37,560 nucleotides of DNA from Fimousia sp036311565 (GTDB lineage Bacteria > Bacillota > Clostridia > Lachnospirales > Lachnospiraceae), in the NCBI GenBank assembly GCA_036311565.1, contig JAXJPR010000019.1, positions 1-37,560 on the forward strand, read 5' to 3'. The stretch's first letter is position 1, and each line of letters begins with the position of its first letter. A program made the translations under genes and the position numbers. Of this stretch, positions 15,465-23,964 are shown piece after piece. The notes below the pieces were generated by a model, which was given only the letters and a program-made list of their open reading frames with translations, was not told where the DNA came from and searched no databases.

Positions 15465-16007
15465 GTGGAAAATAAAAAGGTAGATGAAACAATGGAACAG
15501 GCAGAAGAAGTTGTAGAAGAAGTAACTGAAGAAGTGGATGAAGAAGAAACAACAGAAGAAATGCCTGTTGATCCAAAGGATAAAAAAATTGAGGAGTTAA
15601 CAGATAAGTATCAACGTTTGATGGCAGAATTTGAAAATGCAAGAAAACGTATGATGAAAGAATCTGTTCAAAAATATGATCTGGGTGCAAAAGATGTATT
15701 AGAAAAACTTCTGCCTGTAGTCGATAACTTCGAAAGAGGTCTGGCAGCAGTAACAGAAGAAGAAAAGGGAACTCCATTTGTACAGGGCGTAGAAGCAATT
15801 TATAAACAGTTAATGACAACTTTGGAAGGAATTGGAGTTTCTCCGATGGATGCAGAAGGAAAAGAATTTAATCCAGATTTCCATAATGCAGTGATGCATG
15901 TGGAAGATGATTCTTTTGGCGAAAATGTTGTAGCAGAAGAGTTACAGAAAGGTTATATGTATAAAGAAGCCGTACTTCGCCATAGTATGGTAAAGGTTGC
16001 AAATTAA
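15465..16007 (+). CDS. grpE: Nucleotide exchange factor GrpE
   Basis: A 180-residue DnaK cochaperone that drives ADP release. The first 45 residues are strongly acidic and disordered. A long coiled-coil helix follows (KKIEELTDKYQRLMAEFENARKR), then the beta-wing domain with the signature around GVSPMDAEGKEFNPDFHNAV and the tail GYMYKEAVLRHSMVKVAN. The start codon is GTG at 15465, with AAGGCGGAG 5-6 bases upstream. It lies 21 bases after hrcA. Full length. Confidence 0.96.
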   Translation: MENKKVDETMEQAEEVVEEVTEEVDEEETTEEMPVDPKDKKIEELTDKYQRLMAEFENARKRMMKESVQKYDLGAKDVLEKLLPVVDNFERGLAAVTEEEKGTPFVQGVEAIYKQLMTTLEGIGVSPMDAEGKEFNPDFHNAVMHVEDDSFGENVVAEELQKGYMYKEAVLRHSMVKVAN

Positions 16008-16095
16008 TCTGAGTAATCAACAGACTCAGCTTTTATGAAAAATAGTAAAATGAAGAATAGAAAATTAGATTTGATTTTTTAGGAGGAAATGAATC

Positions 16096-17943
16096 ATGGG
16101 TAAAATTATTGGTATTGACTTAGGAACTACAAACAGTTGTGTAGCAGTTATGGAAGGTGGAAAGCCGGTTGTAATTACCAATGCAGAAGGTATGAGAACA
16201 ACACCATCTGTAGTAGCTTTTACAAAAACAGGTGAACGTGCAATTGGAGAACCTGCAAAACGTCAGGCTGTAACAAATGCAGAAAAAACAATCTCTTCAA
16301 TTAAGAGACATATGGGAACAAACTACAAAGTAAGTATTGATGACAAAAACTATTCTCCACAGGAAATTTCTGCAATGGTACTTCAGAAATTAAAATCCGA
16401 TGCAGAAAACTATTTAGGAGAAAAAGTAACAGAAGCAGTGATTACAGTTCCAGCTTATTTCAACGATGCTCAGAGACAGGCAACAAAAGATGCTGGTAAA
16501 ATTGCTGGTTTAGATGTAAAACGTATTATCAACGAACCAACAGCAGCAGCACTTTCTTACGGGCTTGATAATGAAAACGAACAGATCGTTATGGTATACG
16601 ACTTAGGTGGTGGTACATTTGATGTATCTATCATTGAAATCGGTGATGGAGTTATTGAAGTTTTATCTACAGCTGGAGATAACAAATTAGGTGGAGATGA
16701 CTTCGACAATGTTATTACACAGTATATGTTAGACGAATTCAAAAAAGCAGAAGGTGTAGATTTATCTGGTGATAAGATGGCTATGCAACGTTTGAAAGAA
16801 GCTGCTGAAAAAGCCAAAAAAGAACTTTCTTCTGCAACAACTACAAACATTAACTTACCATTCATCACTGCAACAGCAGAAGGTCCAAAACATTTTGATA
16901 TGAACCTTACAAGAGCAAAATTTGATGAATTAACAAGAAGTTTAGTAGAAAGAACAGCAACTCCAGTTCAGACAGCATTAAAAGACGCTGGATTAACAGC
17001 TTCTGAATTAACAAAAGTATTATTAGTTGGTGGTTCTACACGTATCCCAGCTGTTCAGGATAAAGTAAAACAGTTAACAGGAAAAGAACCATTCAAAGGT
17101 ATTAATCCAGATGAATGTGTAGCAATTGGAGCATCTATCCAGGGTGGTAAATTAGCAGGTGATGCAGGTGCAGGCGATATCTTATTATTGGATGTAACTC
17201 CATTATCATTATCTATTGAAACAATGGGTGGTATTGCTACAAGATTAATTGAAAGAAATACAACAATTCCTACTAAGAAAAGCCAGATTTTCTCTACAGC
17301 AGAAGATAATCAGAGTGCAGTAGATATCAACGTTGTTCAGGGTGAAAGACAGTTTGCAAGAGATAACAAATCTTTAGGAAGATTCCGTTTAGATGGTATT
17401 GCTCCAGCAAGAAGAGGAGTTCCTCAGATTGAAGTAACTTTCGATATTGATGCAAACGGTATTGTAAATGTATCTGCAAAAGACTTAGGTACAGGTGCAG
17501 AACAACATATTACAATTACTGCTGGTTCTAACATGTCTGATGAAGATATCGAAAAAGCAGTAAAAGAAGCAGCTGAATTTGAAGCAGCAGATAAAAAACG
17601 TAAAGAAGCGGTTGATACAAGAAACGAAGCAGATTCTATGGTATTCCAGACAGAAAAAGCATTAGAAGAAGCTGGCGATAAATTAGATGCTGCAGATAAA
17701 ACTCAGGTAGAAGCTGATCTTCAGAAATTAAAAGATTTGATTGCAGCAGCAGATGCAGAAAATATGACAGATGATCAGATTGAAGAAATGAAATCTGCAA
17801 AAGAAACTTTAATGACAAGTGCTCAGAACTTATTTGCTAAGATGTATGAACAGGCTCAGCAGACAGCAGGCGCTCAGAATGCAGGAGCTGACACAGCATA
17901 CAATGCTGATGATGTTGTAGATGGTGACTACAAAGAAGTATAA
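16096..17943 (+). CDS. dnaK: Chaperone DnaK (Hsp70)
   Basis: A 615-residue Hsp70. The ATPase domain begins MGKIIGIDLGTTNSCVAVME and has VYDLGGGTFDVSII and VLLVGGSTRIPAV. The linker DILLLDVTPLSLSIET leads into the substrate-binding domain, and the C-terminal lid ends in an acidic tail (DDVVDGDYKEV). AGGAGG precedes the ATG. Codon choice is noticeably more uniform (TTA, ACA, GAA, AAA) than in the neighbours, as expected for a highly expressed gene. An 88-base gap with a weak hairpin separates it from grpE, and a pair of strong hairpins follows. Confidence 0.98.
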   Translation: MGKIIGIDLGTTNSCVAVMEGGKPVVITNAEGMRTTPSVVAFTKTGERAIGEPAKRQAVTNAEKTISSIKRHMGTNYKVSIDDKNYSPQEISAMVLQKLKSDAENYLGEKVTEAVITVPAYFNDAQRQATKDAGKIAGLDVKRIINEPTAAALSYGLDNENEQIVMVYDLGGGTFDVSIIEIGDGVIEVLSTAGDNKLGGDDFDNVITQYMLDEFKKAEGVDLSGDKMAMQRLKEAAEKAKKELSSATTTNINLPFITATAEGPKHFDMNLTRAKFDELTRSLVERTATPVQTALKDAGLTASELTKVLLVGGSTRIPAVQDKVKQLTGKEPFKGINPDECVAIGASIQGGKLAGDAGAGDILLLDVTPLSLSIETMGGIATRLIERNTTIPTKKSQIFSTAEDNQSAVDINVVQGERQFARDNKSLGRFRLDGIAPARRGVPQIEVTFDIDANGIVNVSAKDLGTGAEQHITITAGSNMSDEDIEKAVKEAAEFEAADKKRKEAVDTRNEADSMVFQTEKALEEAGDKLDAADKTQVEADLQKLKDLIAAADAENMTDDQIEEMKSAKETLMTSAQNLFAKMYEQAQQTAGAQNAGADTAYNADDVVDGDYKEV

Positions 17944-17967
17944 TTAGATAATTAAGATAAACAAAGA

Positions 17968-17989
17968 CCTGTCGGAGTTTTCCGACAGG
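17968..17989 (+). other. Hairpin 1 between dnaK and dnaJ
   Basis: CCTGTCGGA (17968-17976) and TCCGACAGG (17981-17989) form a perfect 9-bp GC-rich stem with a GTTT loop, extendable by AGA/TCT past one bulged A. No T-run follows, so it is unlikely to terminate alone. It may protect the dnaK 3' end or mark a processing point. Confidence 0.8.
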
Positions 17990-17991
17990 AT

Positions 17992-18028
17992 CTTAAGCCG
18001 TATGAGCATTTTTCTCCTACGGCTTAAG
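17992..18028 (+). other. Hairpin 2 between dnaK and dnaJ
   Basis: CTTAAGCCGTA (17992-18002) and TACGGCTTAAG (18018-18028) form a perfect 11-bp stem, with an inner GAG/CTC extension and a CATTTTT loop. It starts three bases after hairpin 1, so the two can stack. No T-run follows it. Confidence 0.8.
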
Positions 18029-18082
18029 CTGTATCAGAAGGGAAGATAAAATCCGCTTCAAAATATAGAGAGGTTTGGTAAA

Positions 18083-19231
18083 ATGGCAGATAAAAGAGAT
18101 TATTATGAGGTTCTCGGAGTAGGGAAAGGCGCAACCGATGCTGAAATTAAGCGTGCATATCGTAAAGTTGCGAAAAAGTACCATCCAGATATGAACCCTG
18201 GTGATAAAGAAGCAGAAGCAAAATTTAAAGAAGCAACAGAGGCGTATGAAGTATTAAGTGATTCTCAAAAACGTTCCCAGTATGACCAGTTCGGTCATGC
18301 CGCATTTGATCAGAGTGGTGGTTTTGGAGGAGGAGCTGGCGGATTCGGCGGTTTTGACTTTAATGGCGGCGATATGGGTGATATTTTTGGAGATTTATTT
18401 GGCGGCATGTTTGGCGGCGGAGGATCCAGAGCAAGAAAAAATGGACCAATGCAGGGCGCGCATGTCCGTGCTAATATCCGTATCACATTTGAAGAAGCGG
18501 TTTTTGGATGTACAAAAGAATTAGAAATTACTTTAAAGGATGAATGTGAAACTTGTCATGGTACTGGTGCAAAACCAGGAACCTCTCCAGAGACATGTCC
18601 AAAATGTGGTGGCCGTGGACAGATCGTTTATACGCAGCAGTCTATGTTTGGAACAGTACAAAATGTTCAGACTTGTCCAGAATGTAATGGTTCAGGAAAG
18701 GTAATCAGACAAAAATGCAGCGGCTGCGGAGGTACTGGATATGTAAGCAAAAGAAAGAAAATCCAGGTTACAGTACCTGCTGGTATTGATAATGGACAGA
18801 GTATTCGTATTCGAGGAAAAGGCGAGCCAGGTAAAAATGGTGGACCACGCGGCGATTTATTAGTAACTGTAACAGTTAGTCGCCATCCAAAATTCCAGAG
18901 AAGAGAATATGACCTATTTTCAACAGAACCAATTACATTTGCACAGGCAGCATTGGGGGCAACAATCAAAATCCAGACAGTGGATGGACCATATGAACAC
19001 ACTATTAAGCCTGGAACACAGACGGATACAAAGGTTCGTTTAAGAGGAAAAGGGGTACCTTCTCTTCGTAACAAAAATGTTCGTGGAGATCATTATGTTA
19101 CTTTAGTAGTACAGGTGCCAGAATCTTTGAATGAAAAGCAAAAACAGGCATTGCGTGCTTATCAGGAAGCAATGGGAGAAACATCTACGGAAAAGAAAAG
19201 TTTCTTTGGAAAAGGAAAACATAAAAAGTAA
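18083..19231 (+). CDS. dnaJ: Chaperone DnaJ (Hsp40)
   Basis: A 382-residue type I DnaJ that delivers clients to DnaK and stimulates its ATPase. The J domain (1-70) has His34-Pro35-Asp36. A Gly/Phe-rich stretch follows at about 75-120. The zinc domain has four repeats of the CxxCxGxG type (CETCHGTG, CPKCGGRG, CPECNGSG, CSGCGGTG). The C-terminal substrate-binding part includes VTVPAGIDNGQSIRIRGKGEPG. GAGAGG lies upstream of the ATG. It is separated from dnaK by 139 bases holding two strong hairpins, so its level may be set apart from dnaK. A terminator follows. Confidence 0.98.
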   Translation: MADKRDYYEVLGVGKGATDAEIKRAYRKVAKKYHPDMNPGDKEAEAKFKEATEAYEVLSDSQKRSQYDQFGHAAFDQSGGFGGGAGGFGGFDFNGGDMGDIFGDLFGGMFGGGGSRARKNGPMQGAHVRANIRITFEEAVFGCTKELEITLKDECETCHGTGAKPGTSPETCPKCGGRGQIVYTQQSMFGTVQNVQTCPECNGSGKVIRQKCSGCGGTGYVSKRKKIQVTVPAGIDNGQSIRIRGKGEPGKNGGPRGDLLVTVTVSRHPKFQRREYDLFSTEPITFAQAALGATIKIQTVDGPYEHTIKPGTQTDTKVRLRGKGVPSLRNKNVRGDHYVTLVVQVPESLNEKQKQALRAYQEAMGETSTEKKSFFGKGKHKK

Positions 19232-19242
19232 TAGAAACATGG

Positions 19243-19289
19243 GGGTATCGTAAGATAACCGGGTCTGGTTATCTGGCGATATCCTTTTT
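19243..19289 (+). terminator. Terminator of the heat-shock operon
   Basis: GGGTATCG and AGATAACC pair with GGTTATCT and CGATATCC across a small internal loop, followed by TTTTT (19285-19289). It lies just 27 bases ahead of the next start codon. Confidence 0.85.
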
Positions 19290-19316
19290 GTTTAGACTTC
19301 AGAAAGGAGATTGACA

Positions 19317-20903
19317 TTGGAATTATATATGTTATTGTTTGCAGTTGTACTCCTTTTGTGCATTTTTTCAAATCGCATTTCAGAAAAAGCTGGGATACCA
19401 AGTTTATTGATTTTTATGGTGCTTGGAATGTTGTTTGGTTCAGAAGGAATCTTTAAAATTGATTTTAGTGATTTTAAAATGGCAGAAGATATTTGTACAG
19501 CCGCTTTAATTTTTATTATGTTTTATGGAGGATACTCTATGAACTGGAAACATGCCAGGCAGGCAGCAGGGCAGGCGATTTTGTTATCAACCATAGGTGT
19601 TGTTATGACAGCGGGCTTAGTTTGTGGATGTTGCTACCTGATTCTTGGATTTCCTTTGCCAGAGAGTTTCTTAATTGGATCTGTTGTAAGTTGTACAGAT
19701 GCAGCTTCTGTATTTTCTATTTTTCGTTCAAAAAACTTAAATCTGGAAGGAAAACTGGCGCCATTGTTAGAAATAGAAAGCGGAAGCAACGATCCATTTT
19801 CTTATATGTTGACAATGATTGCATTGGTAGTGATGGAAGGAGGAAAATTAGAATTTGTAGGTAAGATGATTTTTCTTCAGCTAGCAGCAGGAATAGCAGT
19901 TGGTACAATCGTCGGAATAGCAGCTCCAAAAATCATTCGAAAATTTCATTTTTATGCAGACGGCTTTCATGCTATATTTACCATTTCAATGGCTCTGATT
20001 TCTTATAGTGCAGCAGCGGTATTGGGAGGCAATGGTTTCCTTTCTGCTTATTTAACAGGGATCATTATGGGAAACTCAGAAATAAAGAATAAAGCAGAAA
20101 TTGTACATTTCTTTGATAATATAACCATATTGGCGCAGATGGCAACATTCTTTTTGCTGGGATTGTTATCATTTCCTTCCCAAATGATAACAATTTTACC
20201 CACTACATTCCTGATTATTTTGTTCTTAACATTTGTGGCAAGGCCGCTTATGGTATTTATTCTGACTGGAAACAGATGCAATATAAGAGAAAAAATTTTC
20301 ATTTCGTGGGCAGGATTAAGAGGTGCATCCTCAATTGTATTTGCGATTTTTGTAATGGTGAACGATGTTTATACTAAAAGTAATGTTTTTCATATTGTTT
20401 TTAGTCTGGCTATTATATCTGTTGCGGTACAGGGAACGCTGCTTCCGACTGTGGCAAAAAAATTAAAATTGATTGATGATGAAAATAATATACGTAAGAC
20501 ATTTAATGACTATCAGGAAGATTCGACTATGACATTGATGCGGTTGTATGTGCCAGAAGGCCACAATTGGGAAAATCGTTTTATAAAGGATGTCAGTCTT
20601 CCAACAGGTTCTCTGGCAATGTTGATTCAGAGAGGTGATGAAACCATTATACCAAAGGGAAATACAAAAATACTGGCAGGTGATAATGTTGTTTTAAATG
20701 TTCCAGGATATGAAGAGGTCAGTGAAATAGAGCTATCGGAAATCCTCATTCAAAAGGACCATCCGTGGAAAGATAAAAGGATTCGGGAGCTTGATTTGAA
20801 AGATCATGCGCTAGTAGCCATGATTAAACGAGAAGATGGAAATATTATACCGAAAGGCAGAACAATGATAAAAGAAGGAGATGTAGTGATAATCTATAAT
20901 TAA
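19317..20903 (+). CDS. CPA1-type K+/H+ or Na+/H+ antiporter with two RCK_C-like domains
   Basis: A 528-residue membrane protein like NhaP2/CvrA antiporters. About 12 hydrophobic helices fill residues 1-390, with GSEGIF, SCTDAASVFSIFRSKNL, ESGSNDPFSYMLT and GLRGASSIVFAIF as the conserved antiporter motifs. The cytoplasmic tail carries two similar units, each with the pattern of a TrkA-C/RCK_C domain: one around LAMLIQRGDETIIPKGNTKI, the other around LVAMIKREDGNIIPKGRTMI. In some relatives this domain binds c-di-AMP. The start is TTG at 19317, seven bases after AAAGGAG; an in-frame TTG at 19311 is too close to that site. No promoter is visible between the upstream terminator and this start. Confidence 0.88.
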   Translation: MELYMLLFAVVLLLCIFSNRISEKAGIPSLLIFMVLGMLFGSEGIFKIDFSDFKMAEDICTAALIFIMFYGGYSMNWKHARQAAGQAILLSTIGVVMTAGLVCGCCYLILGFPLPESFLIGSVVSCTDAASVFSIFRSKNLNLEGKLAPLLEIESGSNDPFSYMLTMIALVVMEGGKLEFVGKMIFLQLAAGIAVGTIVGIAAPKIIRKFHFYADGFHAIFTISMALISYSAAAVLGGNGFLSAYLTGIIMGNSEIKNKAEIVHFFDNITILAQMATFFLLGLLSFPSQMITILPTTFLIILFLTFVARPLMVFILTGNRCNIREKIFISWAGLRGASSIVFAIFVMVNDVYTKSNVFHIVFSLAIISVAVQGTLLPTVAKKLKLIDDENNIRKTFNDYQEDSTMTLMRLYVPEGHNWENRFIKDVSLPTGSLAMLIQRGDETIIPKGNTKILAGDNVVLNVPGYEEVSEIELSEILIQKDHPWKDKRIRELDLKDHALVAMIKREDGNIIPKGRTMIKEGDVVIIYN

Positions 20904-20937
20904 GAAATAAACCACTTTAGGGAAGAATTTTCTATTC

Positions 20938-20966
20938 TTGAAAGAGAACGTATTTTGGTATAGAAT
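20938..20966 (+). promoter_or_regulatory. Candidate promoter of the C39-like peptidase / prmA operon
   Basis: TTGAAA (20938-20943) and TAGAAT (20961-20966) are spaced by 17 bp, 30 bases before the ATG at 20997. Confidence 0.55.
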
Positions 20967-20996
20967 AAAAGAAATATGCATGGACGGAGAAAGAAT

Positions 20997-22262
20997 ATGA
21001 AGAAACGTATCATAAGCATTTTTCTTGCAGCCAGTGTGATTTTACAAAGTTCTTTATCAGTAAATGCTTATAAAAAGAATTTATCTGCATTTACAAAGGA
21101 ACAGATTCCATGTTATAGTGATAGTTACGGTTCAGATCGCATTGGGACGATTTCACGATATACTGGTATGGATGTAAAGGATGAAGCTGGAAGCTATTAC
21201 CTGGTGGAATATAAGAAAAATGGAAAAACGAGAACAGGGTGGGTCGCAAAAGAGGATGTAAAAGATTCATGTCTGGAATATGATGGATCAGAAATACCAT
21301 TGACCGCACCAGGAACCTATCTTTTGGGTGGACAAAAAGTTAAAATTATTTTTTTGGGTAATAACCAATATAAAATTCAATTGAAAGCAACAAAAGAATA
21401 TTTTACCGGTTCTTATAATGGTAGTACGCCTCTTTTTACATTATCAGGAGAAAAAGAAGAGAAATCACAAATATGGCAGATGAAAAGGGTGAATGACCAG
21501 TTAATGATTCAAAGCAAGAATAATCATCAGTATTTGATTCAATCTGGTCAGGTGATACGTATGGGAACCTATAAAGAAGCGGTGAAGCAAAACTGGCTCT
21601 TAACAAGAGTCGGTACGAATGTGGATCCTTATTATAACATTTGTCAGTATGATGGCAGATGGGGAAAAAAGAAATATGGAAGCAGTACTACGATGGCAGA
21701 AGCAGCGTGTGGAGTATTGGTCGTGGTAAATGCGGTATACGCTTTGAATGGACAATTGATCGATCCAATGGATGGGGCTGCTTATGCATGTGAGACAGGC
21801 TATCGGGTTCCATACAGTGGAACAGATGAGGGATTTTTAATTGCTGCAGCAAAAGGACTGGGAGATCAGTATGGGTTTTGTTATTCAGGAGCAGCGAATA
21901 CCATTTCTGATATAAAAACATGCATTCAAAATGGAGGCGTAGTATTGGCCCATGTGCCAGGGCACTATGTTGCCATTGTTGATTATAACGAAAAATCAGA
22001 GAAATATCTGGTTTTGGATTCACATCCGTTAGAAAAGCGTGCAACTTCGCCGTTTGGTACCTGGGTTAATTGGAAGAGATTAACAGAAGGAAGCTTGAAT
22101 GCTTATTCGAATTTTATGTATGAAAAAGTAACAGATACCAGGTTTCAGTGGGAATATGAAAAACAGGAATTAGGAGAATTGCAGAGTGTACTTACAAATT
22201 TAAATCCAAACGAGGAAGAAATAGTAATAAACGAAAGGAACAAAAATGGAAAAGTGGAATAA
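20997..22262 (+). CDS. Secreted C39-like cysteine peptidase with SH3-like and lectin-like parts
   Basis: A 421-residue exported protein. MKKRIISIFLAASVILQSS is a signal peptide, cleaved probably near SVNA. Residues of about 30-90 look like a bacterial SH3 domain (IGTISRYTGMDV ... RTGWVAKEDV). About 100-205 resembles a ricin-type beta-trefoil (SQIWQM, KQNWLLTRV). The C-terminal domain is a C39-like peptidase: Cys238 in AEAACGVLVV, His323 in PGHYVAIVD, Asp341 in LVLDSHP. Such enzymes act outside the cell; the target is unknown and could be peptide or cell wall. The ATG at 20997 follows GGAGAA and places the signal peptide at the N-terminus. Its end overlaps prmA by 17 bases, so an extracellular protein is coupled to a ribosome methyltransferase. 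Confidence 0.8.
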   Translation: MKKRIISIFLAASVILQSSLSVNAYKKNLSAFTKEQIPCYSDSYGSDRIGTISRYTGMDVKDEAGSYYLVEYKKNGKTRTGWVAKEDVKDSCLEYDGSEIPLTAPGTYLLGGQKVKIIFLGNNQYKIQLKATKEYFTGSYNGSTPLFTLSGEKEEKSQIWQMKRVNDQLMIQSKNNHQYLIQSGQVIRMGTYKEAVKQNWLLTRVGTNVDPYYNICQYDGRWGKKKYGSSTTMAEAACGVLVVVNAVYALNGQLIDPMDGAAYACETGYRVPYSGTDEGFLIAAAKGLGDQYGFCYSGAANTISDIKTCIQNGGVVLAHVPGHYVAIVDYNEKSEKYLVLDSHPLEKRATSPFGTWVNWKRLTEGSLNAYSNFMYEKVTDTRFQWEYEKQELGELQSVLTNLNPNEEEIVINERNKNGKVE

Positions 22263-23211
22263 ACTTACGATTGATACAACAACAGAAGCGGTAGACAGTA
22301 TCAGTTATGAATTAAGTGAAATGGGAATTATGGGAATAGAAGTCATTGACCATGTACCTTTAACGGAAGAAGATCGACGTACCATGTATGTGGATTTACT
22401 TCCGGATGATATTGCACCGGATGATGGAACTGCGAAGGTGTTGTGTTATGTGGATGAAGATACGGATATGGAAGCACTAGTAGCAGATATATCTGTGATG
22501 TTAAATAATTTGTCCCAATTTCTGGATGTGGGAGCTGGAACAATCTCTTTGGGCGAAACAAAAGACGAAGACTGGGTAAATAATTGGAAAAAATATTTTA
22601 AACCATTTCGTCTGGATGACAATATTATTATCAAACCGACATGGGAAACATTAGAAGAACAAAAAGAGGATGATATTGTAGTAGAAATTGATCCAGGAAC
22701 TGCCTTTGGTACAGGTTCTCATGAGACTACAAAACTTTGTATCCATCAGCTGAAAAAACATATCAAAGAAGACACTACTTTGTTGGATTTAGGATGTGGA
22801 AGTGGCATTTTATCTATTATTGGATTAAAACTTGGTGTAAAACAGGCTGTGGGAACAGATATTGATCCAAATGCCATTCGTGCAACGGAAGAAAACTGTG
22901 AGATCAACCATGTGACAAAAGAACAGATGAAAGCTTATCAGGGAAATCTTTTGGAAGATGAAGGATTTTGTAAAATGCTGGGTACCGGATGTTATGATAT
23001 TGTAGTTGCTAATATTCTGGCAGATGTAATTATTCCTTTATGCAGCATTGTAACTCCGTTTTTGAAAGAAGATGGATTATTCATTACTTCTGGCATCATT
23101 AATACAAAGGAAGAAGATGTAAAACAGGCGATGTTAGAAAATCAGTTAGAAATTTTGGAAATTAATCATATGAAAGACTGGGTTTCTATTACTGCAAGAC
23201 CAAAACGATAG
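22246..23211 (+). CDS. prmA: Ribosomal protein L11 methyltransferase
   Basis: A 321-residue SAM-dependent enzyme that trimethylates ribosomal protein L11. The N-terminal L11-recognition domain occupies about 1-110. The linker contains DWVNNWKKYFKPF, then the catalytic domain begins with IDPGTAFGTGSHETTKLC. SAM motif I is LLDLGCGSGILSI, and VVANILADVIIP is the family's post-motif. It starts inside the 3' end of the peptidase gene, with GAAAGGAA as ribosome site. rsmE follows after 10 bases, a pairing common in Firmicutes. Confidence 0.96.
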   Translation: MEKWNKLTIDTTTEAVDSISYELSEMGIMGIEVIDHVPLTEEDRRTMYVDLLPDDIAPDDGTAKVLCYVDEDTDMEALVADISVMLNNLSQFLDVGAGTISLGETKDEDWVNNWKKYFKPFRLDDNIIIKPTWETLEEQKEDDIVVEIDPGTAFGTGSHETTKLCIHQLKKHIKEDTTLLDLGCGSGILSIIGLKLGVKQAVGTDIDPNAIRATEENCEINHVTKEQMKAYQGNLLEDEGFCKMLGTGCYDIVVANILADVIIPLCSIVTPFLKEDGLFITSGIINTKEEDVKQAMLENQLEILEINHMKDWVSITARPKR

Positions 23212-23221
23212 GTGGAAGAGT

Positions 23222-23962
23222 ATGTATCGGTTTTTTGTGACACCCCAGCAGACTGGCGGTGAAAGTATCATAATTACAGGAAGCGACGTAAACCATATAA
23301 AAAATGTTCTTCGTATGAAAAAAGGGGAACATATATTAATTAGTGATGGTGTAGAGCGGGAATATGAATGTGAAATTGTTCAATTACAGGATGATAGTGT
23401 GGAAGCTAAAATTTTAGATGTTTTTGGATCTGCAGCAGAACTTCCAGCGAAAATCACATTGTTTCAGGGACTGCCAAAATCAGATAAAATGGAATGGATC
23501 ATTCAGAAGGCAGTAGAATTAGGTGTTTATGAAATTGTACCGGTCGCTACAAAACGGGCAGTTGTAAAATTAGATTCAAAAAAAGCCAAAAAAAAGATAG
23601 AACGATGGAATACCATTGCTTTAAGTGCAGCGAAGCAGGCAAAGAGAGGAAGAATTCCAGAAGTAAAATCGGTAATGACATTAAAAGAAGCATATAACTA
23701 TGCGAAAGATTTTGATGGGTGTATCATACCTTATGAGGATGCCAGGGGAATGGAGCATTCCAGAAAAGTCATGAGTTCTTTAAAAGAAAAGCGTAGAATT
23801 GGCATCTTTATAGGACCAGAAGGTGGATTTGAAGAAGTGGAAGTGGAAGAAGCAAAAATGCTTGGAATTGAACCGGTTTCATTAGGAAGAAGAATCTTAA
23901 GAACGGAAACAGCTGGAATGGCAGTATTATCCATTCTGATGTTCCAGATGGAGGAGGAATAG
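23222..23962 (+). CDS. rsmE: 16S rRNA m3U1498 methyltransferase
   Basis: A 246-residue SPOUT-class enzyme that methylates N3 of U1498 in 16S rRNA. It opens MYRFFVT, has the PUA-like N-terminal part (HIKNVLRMKKGEHILISDG), and the signature LFQGLPKSDKMEWIIQKAVELGV. The knotted C-terminal SAM site contains IGIFIGPEGGFEEVEVEEA and SLGRRILRTETAGM. GATAGGTGG precedes the ATG. Start and length match the family. The cysteine desulfurase gene begins two bases after its stop. Confidence 0.97.
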   Translation: MYRFFVTPQQTGGESIIITGSDVNHIKNVLRMKKGEHILISDGVEREYECEIVQLQDDSVEAKILDVFGSAAELPAKITLFQGLPKSDKMEWIIQKAVELGVYEIVPVATKRAVVKLDSKKAKKKIERWNTIALSAAKQAKRGRIPEVKSVMTLKEAYNYAKDFDGCIIPYEDARGMEHSRKVMSSLKEKRRIGIFIGPEGGFEEVEVEEAKMLGIEPVSLGRRILRTETAGMAVLSILMFQMEEE

Positions 23963-23964
23963 AT

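Noticed and set aside
16009..16029. A terminator between grpE and dnaK
   Set aside because: The stem CTGAGT/ACTCAG is just 6 bp with a 9-nt loop and CTTTTA after it; too weak to call, and dnaK must be transcribed from the same promoter.
19232..19316. A c-di-AMP riboswitch ahead of the antiporter
   Set aside because: The gap is too short for the known architecture and the only structure is the dnaJ terminator hairpin.
19311..19340. TTGACA at 19311 as a -35 box for a promoter inside the antiporter gene
   Set aside because: No -10 box at 16-18 bp, and the sequence is the start-codon context itself.
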